Below are positions 6,455-9,905 of a stretch of 9,905 nucleotides of DNA, in pieces. The translations under genes and the position numbers were made by a program. How positions within the stretch are numbered: the first letter of the stretch is position 1; every line of letters begins with the position of its first letter. The stretch spans positions 1 through 9,905 of the forward strand of contig URTW01000067.1 in NCBI GenBank assembly GCA_900550815.1, written 5' to 3'. Under the pieces are notes generated by a model. It saw only the letters and a list, made by a program, of their open reading frames with translations, made no database searches and was not told where the DNA came from. The stretch comes from an uncultured Collinsella sp. (GTDB lineage Bacteria; Actinomycetota; Coriobacteriia; Coriobacteriales; Coriobacteriaceae).

Positions 6455-6482
6455 AGTATAACCAAGGACGCGTTTCGGTCAA
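6455..6482 (-). promoter_or_regulatory. tRNA-Phe promoter
   Basis: On the minus strand TTGACC (6477-6482) and TATACT (6455-6460) are separated by 16 nt, a strong sigma70-type promoter. Transcription would start near 6448, giving a leader of about 26 nt whose first part can form a 6-bp stem GCCTTG/CAAGGC (6434-6439/6443-6448). The stretch up to 6521 is AT-rich, which may act as an upstream element. Confidence 0.8.
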
Positions 6483-6521
6483 CCGAGAATTTTAAAAAAG
6501 TTTTTGAGCACAGCCTCGGTT
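6481..6521. repeat. 7-bp inverted repeat with AT-rich centre
   Basis: AACCGAG (6481-6487) and CTCGGTT (6515-6521) form a perfect inverted repeat around a 27-nt centre rich in A and T runs. It lies between the antitoxin-like gene and the tRNA-Phe promoter, touching the -35. On the minus strand it might serve as a weak terminator for the toxin-antitoxin transcript, but the T-run sits in the loop rather than after the stem. A protein-binding or bent-DNA role is equally possible. Confidence 0.35.
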
Positions 6522-6545
6522 CTATAAATCGGCACGTCAGAGGCA

Positions 6546-6833
6546 TCAGCCGGCAGCAAGAAGTTTTTCGCTCAGAGCCGCACGGGCAAACTCACTTGGC
6601 GTCATCCCCTCGGCAGCCGCCCGTCGACGAATGGCCTCCTTCATTCCCAGAGGAATCTTGACCGACAGCGTTGCCGTCCCCTCACCTGAGAGCGGGGGCC
6701 GTCCATGCACGATCCCACCAACAGTGTGTTCGCCATCCGGAAACTCTCCGCGCTCGTACGACTCGCACCACGTGTCAATCATTTCATCCGTTACAACCTG
6801 ACCATTAGCGGCCGTATACGTCTTGCCCATCAT
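6546..6833 (-). CDS. Ribbon-helix-helix antitoxin-like protein
   Basis: A 95-aa (94 aa from the second Met) small protein. Its C-terminal 45 residues fit a ribbon-helix-helix DNA-binding fold: beta-strand TATLSVKIP (53-61), helix GMKEAIRRRAAAEG (63-76), turn MTPS (77-80) and helix EFARAALSEKLLAA (81-94). The N-terminal half is acidic and contains WCESYERGEFPDGEHTVGG (22-40), a plausible toxin-binding segment. Its start overlaps the stop of the upstream toxin-like gene (ATGATG around TGA). The second ATG (6830) has the better spacing from AAAGGGG. Toxin before antitoxin is the brnT/brnA-type order. The likely role is to neutralise the toxin and repress the shared promoter. Confidence 0.75.
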   Translation of the reverse strand: MMGKTYTAANGQVVTDEMIDTWCESYERGEFPDGEHTVGGIVHGRPPLSGEGTATLSVKIPLGMKEAIRRRAAAEGMTPSEFARAALSEKLLAAG

Positions 6834-7096
6834 CGACCCCTTTGCCGAGCCTGTTCAATCTCCTGCCAAAATTTCTTCTGGACTGGAGACAAGGCATGAA
6901 TGATAAGCCACCCACGGACAAGCTCGACCGCGACAAGCTCCACGCTTCGTCCGTCTGGGAGCCATCCAATCGCAAGCCATCTCGGCGGCTCGTCCTTCGA
7001 CTCGCGACGAATGCACTCAGTAACCGCAAGCCAAGCGCTAAGCACCTGCTTTTCCGTCAGGTGCTTTTTAGCGTTGGGATGGATCTCAACATCCAT
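6830..7096 (-). CDS. Putative type II toxin (BrnT/RelE-like)
   Basis: An 88-aa small protein ending in a Lys/Arg-rich tail. It opens with MDVEIHPNAKKHLTEKQV, and its middle RWLAIGWLPDGRSVEL followed by WLIIHALSPVQKKF (about 68-81) resembles the beta-sheet core of BrnT/RelE-type mRNA interferases. That comparison is by pattern only. I chose the ATG at 7096 because GGAGGAG lies 7 nt upstream; the open frame continues to 7192 but would run through the promoter and operator. It is coupled to the antitoxin-like gene by an ATGA overlap. If it is a toxin, it would act on mRNA or ribosomes in the cytoplasm. The call as part of a toxin-antitoxin pair is firmer than the family name. Confidence 0.65.
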   Translation of the reverse strand: MDVEIHPNAKKHLTEKQVLSAWLAVTECIRRESKDEPPRWLAIGWLPDGRSVELVAVELVRGWLIIHALSPVQKKFWQEIEQARQRGR

Positions 7097-7121
7097 GCAT
7101 CTTCTCCTCCATCTTACCCAA

Positions 7122-7151
7122 TTTCGTATGACGAAAGTCCACTGTCGCCAA
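7122..7151 (-). promoter_or_regulatory. Toxin-antitoxin promoter with palindromic operator
   Basis: On the minus strand TTGGCG (7146-7151) and TACGAA (7123-7128) are 17 nt apart. The -10 region lies inside the perfect palindrome TTTCGT-ATG-ACGAAA (7122-7136; two 6-bp arms around 3 bp). A symmetric site over the -10, 26 nt before the first start codon, fits autorepression by the ribbon-helix-helix protein. The -35 begins 4 nt past the stop codon of the DUF192 gene. Confidence 0.6.
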
Positions 7152-7154
7152 TTC

Positions 7155-7514
7155 TTAAGCCGGCACGCGTTGGAGAGCAGGGGTCGAAACAATGATTGAA
7201 GGACGCTCTAGTGCGGCCCAGGCGCCGGGGCAGGAGCACATGCGCCAAGGACGAACGTTTTCGTAGCGCGCGAGGATATTGCCGTCGCGATTGATGAAGG
7301 CGATGTCGATGGGATAGGCCATAAAACACGTGTGGACTGAGGAACAGTGCGGAAATGCCATGACAAGCGGCAGGCCATTGGCGGCAACCGGACGCCGTCC
7401 CAGCATGCCGCGCAGGCGCACGGCAAACGACTCCGCCACCACAAACTCGGCCGGCGTCCAACCCAGCCTGTTGAGTGCCCGCGCGTAAGCGATGTAGGAC
7501 GAGACCGCGGTCAC
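7155..7514 (-). CDS. DUF192 family protein in the Tad-like cluster
   Basis: A 119-aa protein. The DUF192 signature is visible as RLRGMLGR (33-40), HTCFMAYPIDIAFINRDGNI (61-80; family form W-M-x-N-T-x-x-P-L-D-I-x-F-I-D-x-x-G) and CSCPGAWAALE (93-103). The family function is unknown. This copy carries four Cys (57, 63, 93, 95) plus H56 and H61 around the signature. There is no signal peptide. I chose the GTG at 7514, which overlaps the stop of the tadE-like gene (ATGTGA) and has a G-rich Shine-Dalgarno-like stretch (GGGGG) about 7 nt upstream. A longer frame to 7619 would overlap tadE by more than 100 bp and reads like a shadow. DUF192 genes occur in other actinobacterial Tad loci, so a pilus-linked role is plausible. 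Confidence 0.75.
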   Translation of the reverse strand: MTAVSSYIAYARALNRLGWTPAEFVVAESFAVRLRGMLGRRPVAANGLPLVMAFPHCSSVHTCFMAYPIDIAFINRDGNILARYENVRPWRMCSCPGAWAALERPSIIVSTPALQRVPA

Positions 7515-7987
7515 ATGACCACCCCCGGACGCCACGGATCGACCGTCACCGCGCACTCGTGCGACAACGTTGTCGGCGCCCCCAGCGGAACGCCAGCGAT
7601 GCTGAGAGAAGTCGGCCACGGCTCATAGTGCATGGTGCAGGTGTAGGTCCTAAACGTACCGGATAGGGAGAGCAGGCCACCATCTGATGCCTCCGCGCCT
7701 TGCTCGCTCGACACTTCGATCTGCAAGTCATAGCCTTCCATGGCATTCAGAATTTGAGTCTGGACCGTCACCGAGGCATCGGCAGAGTTCTCGTCACCCT
7801 CCCCGCCCGGCGCCACAGCGTGCGCCAACACGATGTCGGGCACCACGCGGTCGAAGCGCGCGACAGCGCTGGCAAAGATCATGACGTTGTACACGATGAG
7901 TGCCAGCACCAGCAAAACGGGCGTAACCACTGCCATCTCAACCGTCGCTTGGGCGCGCTCCTCGCGCAGACGCATGCGGATACTCAT
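7511..7987 (-). CDS. TadE-like pseudopilin
   Basis: A 158-aa TadE-type minor pilin of Tad/Flp pilus systems. A short positively charged leader (MSIRMRLREER) is followed by A12-QATVE-MAVV, a class III-like prepilin peptidase site with Glu at +5 (E17), and one transmembrane helix (about 18-41). The remaining 115 residues would be extracytoplasmic, with two Cys (117, 145) able to form a disulfide. The ATG overlaps the stop of the upstream gene by one base (TAATG) and the gene overlaps the DUF192 gene downstream, so all three are probably translated from one message. Other Tad genes (ATPase, membrane proteins, Flp pilin) would be expected beyond the right edge. Confidence 0.85.
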   Translation of the reverse strand: MSIRMRLREERAQATVEMAVVTPVLLVLALIVYNVMIFASAVARFDRVVPDIVLAHAVAPGGEGDENSADASVTVQTQILNAMEGYDLQIEVSSEQGAEASDGGLLSLSGTFRTYTCTMHYEPWPTSLSIAGVPLGAPTTLSHECAVTVDPWRPGVVM

Positions 7988-9905
7988 TACGACCCACCGC
8001 CCAGAGCGCCAACCAGCGTCGCGACATCGACGGTAAGTGGGATGGAGCCGCCGCCGGGCAGAGGAATCTCCGCAAGCGTGAACACCGTACCGCTAATGGT
8101 GCGTTCGACTTGATATTCCAACGCCTCGCAAAGTGCCTTGGGATCGGTCACGCCCAACGGAATACTTCGCAGTTTGTCTTGCGCTTGAGAAAGACCCGCA
8201 ATGTCAGACCCCGGACTCTTAATGACATTGGCGGAATCGGTCAGCACCGGCTTTCGCAGGCGCAAGTCGCACGGTTCCAAACCCAGCGCCGCCACGGACG
8301 CCGAAACGGTATCGCCGAGCCACGATGCGATGGAGCCCAACGCGCCGCTGCCCCCTCCTAGGCCTTTAATCATCTCGTCCATAAGTTCGTCGGCCGAACC
8401 TTGGATATCACCGTATCCCACGAGCAGCCGTCCCCAAACATCCATGACGCCGTCGAGCACGCCGGCAACGCCGCCCGAGCGTTCCTTCAATGTCGAGAAA
8501 AATCGCGAAAGCACGTTGTTTTGCGCCGTCGCCTCATCGGGCGCCAGCACCGCGGCAGAGATAGCACCGCGATCGCCAAGCCTGACTGCCGTGTTAAACG
8601 AGGAGTTGAGCTCATCGGGGCTCGAGATGGCACCCGAAACCGCAAAGGCAACCACGCCGTTGCGACCGGGCGGAGCGATACGCGGACGCTCGCCCGAAAG
8701 CGCTTTAATGGCCTGGTCAAACGCATTGCCCGCACGGTCGGCCTCATCCTCGGTCTGACGCTCGAGCTCAAGCTCTTTGTTGCGGCATTCGACGTAGTCT
8801 TCCAGGGCCTCTTTGAACTTATCGAAGTGGTACTCGAAGCCCCTTTCGACAGAAGTCGTTGCAATCGCAACGTACCCTAAAGACGACACACCGAAATGGC
8901 ATTCGCTACACGTTTCGTGACCGTCAAAATCTGCGACGGATGCCAGCCCACCTGGCTTTCCTTTTTTGTAATTTGGACAGTCAGTCCCATAATGCAAATA
9001 GGTAACTTTATCTACTTCACTCGTGGGCCAACACGCATCGGTATAGAGTTCAGTCGCCCGCGCCTCATCTGGATTTCGCGGAAGGAAAGGGATGTGGGCG
9101 GAAACTTTGCCGTCCTTTTCAGTTATATATGCCCGCTCGACTTCTTCGCTCGCATAAGCGAAGAATACCTTTCGTGCAGCAGAATCTGCCTGTTTTTCCG
9201 GACCCCCGCCAAGCGGTTTCTCATTTGCCAGGCGCTGGCGATAGTAGGCCTTCGCGCGATCGAGCGCCACTTGCGGTTCCCATGTAACGCTCGAAGCGTA
9301 ATGCGGATTTTGAGCACCAGAGAGATCCGTCAGGCTTTTCGCACGCTCCCACATGCAAGAACAGCTGCTAACCGAGCCCTTGTCAGACCCACCACAATCC
9401 GCCAGCCAAGCGCGCTCTTTAGCCTTCGCCGTGTCCTCAGAAGCCTTCCGCAGCTCCTCGGCCGCACGCTCTAAATCATCTGATGTGTCTTTAATGGTAT
9501 CGGTCGAGATCTCTGACCCTTTGAGCGCAGCGAAGTCCGACTCGGATGTCCTGGGCACAGCAAGCGCCGTACCGGTATAGGTCACACTATCGGTATCCTG
9601 CGCCGACACCGCCTGCGTGGCACGCGCGGCAATCAGATACGGCAGAGCCGTCTCGATTTTCTGTAAGCCTTCCGATGCGCTTTTGGCAAACTTGTTACGC
9701 GTTTTAATGATCCGGGTTCCCGTATCGATGATATCGCTGCCGACAACCTCGGCGCCCGGAATGAGAATGGCAACCAAGCCGGTGCCGATCGTGGCAAACC
9801 CCGCCAGGCCCAAACTCAAAATACTCGCATCGACCACCGTGGCGGCCGTGAGCATGGACGCCACCCCGATAGCCCCCGCCCGTCCCCCGCTAACGGCCGA
9901 CGCCA
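7987..9905 (-). CDS. Large Tad-cluster envelope protein of unknown function (5' end cut by the window)
   Basis: At least 625 aa from the GTG at 9864; the frame stays open to the window edge, so the start is undecided (GTG 9864, ATG 9855, or outside). Numbering here is from the GTG. Residues 1-40 are strongly hydrophobic and probably a membrane anchor. A charged coiled-coil-like stretch lies at 120-155 and another helical segment at 345-390. A Cys-rich patch has C157, C168 and C170. Around 288-330 is H291-x4-C296...C319-SE-C322, a one-His, three-Cys pattern like small Ada-type zinc sites. The C-terminal 180 residues are Gly/Ser/Ala-rich. I do not recognise the family. Its position directly before tadE, with a TAATG overlap, suggests a pilus-associated TadG-like or accessory component facing outside. 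Codon use is more AT-rich around the Cys motif (about 8890-9130). Confidence 0.8.
   Translation of the reverse strand, partial: ASAVSGGRAGAIGVASMLTAATVVDASILSLGLAGFATIGTGLVAILIPGAEVVGSDIIDTGTRIIKTRNKFAKSASEGLQKIETALPYLIAARATQAVSAQDTDSVTYTGTALAVPRTSESDFAALKGSEISTDTIKDTSDDLERAAEELRKASEDTAKAKERAWLADCGGSDKGSVSSCSCMWERAKSLTDLSGAQNPHYASSVTWEPQVALDRAKAYYRQRLANEKPLGGGPEKQADSAARKVFFAYASEEVERAYITEKDGKVSAHIPFLPRNPDEARATELYTDACWPTSEVDKVTYLHYGTDCPNYKKGKPGGLASVADFDGHETCSECHFGVSSLGYVAIATTSVERGFEYHFDKFKEALEDYVECRNKELELERQTEDEADRAGNAFDQAIKALSGERPRIAPPGRNGVVAFAVSGAISSPDELNSSFNTAVRLGDRGAISAAVLAPDEATAQNNVLSRFFSTLKERSGGVAGVLDGVMDVWGRLLVGYGDIQGSADELMDEMIKGLGGGSGALGSIASWLGDTVSASVAALGLEPCDLRLRKPVLTDSANVIKSPGSDIAGLSQAQDKLRSIPLGVTDPKALCEALEYQVERTISGTVFTLAEIPLPGGGSIPLTVDVATLVGALGGGS

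Noticed and set aside
7097..7192. Longer start for the toxin-like gene
   Set aside because: It would include the promoter and palindromic operator, and its Arg/Trp-rich translation does not resemble a protein N-terminus.
8937..8949. CxxCH c-type heme site (C-S-E-C-H, residues 319-323)
   Set aside because: It is a single motif, with no other cytochrome feature, and an upstream His and Cys make a one-His, three-Cys metal site the better reading.
8896..9474. 192-codon plus-strand frame
   Set aside because: Antisense to the large Tad-cluster protein, with no ribosome-binding site or recognisable motif.

Overview
The window looks like a chromosomal segment of a GC-rich actinobacterium, most likely class Coriobacteriia and perhaps Collinsella. 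The reasons are the GC-rich codon use, the rsmI-metG-rsmA/tatD housekeeping neighbourhood, and a Tad-type (Flp) pilus gene cluster nearby. The genus is an inference from general resemblance; no database search was possible. Every gene I support lies on the minus strand, so the biological order runs from high to low coordinates.

Right end (about 7155-9905): a tightly packed three-gene Tad-like block. It holds a large envelope protein that runs to the window edge (H-x4-C...C-x2-C metal-site motif, coiled coil), a TadE-like pseudopilin, and a DUF192 protein. The genes overlap as TAATG and ATGTGA, so they are probably translationally coupled. Next comes a two-gene toxin-antitoxin-like module (6546-7096), toxin first, with its own promoter and a perfect 6+3+6 palindrome over the -10. 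After it is a tRNA-Phe(GAA) gene with a good promoter, a terminator and an unusual acceptor-stem mismatch.

Middle (5866-6349): no gene. It holds eight 14-bp boxes of alternating orientation spaced about 31 bp apart, then an unremarkable stretch (about 5972-6060), then a 12-bp TetR-type palindrome beside a -10-like TATACT, which probably controls the operon that follows.

Left half (1277-5865): GH5-like protein, rsmI, metG, terminator hairpin, rsmA (ksgA), tatD. RsmI and RsmA both modify 16S rRNA (C1402 ribose; A1518/A1519 bases), MetRS charges initiator and elongator tRNA-Met, and TatD is a metal-dependent nuclease, so this is a translation-centred housekeeping cluster. The odd member is the GH5-like gene at its head. 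Its fold motifs are clear, but the position of the catalytic acid/base Glu is Thr and another active-site His is Ala.

Left end (1-366): tRNA-Leu(CAG) with a strong promoter and terminator. A 64-bp segment (tRNA 3' end plus terminator) is duplicated 189 bp downstream of the gene, and between the two copies lies a hairpin-rich sequence carrying an inverted T-arm-like box.
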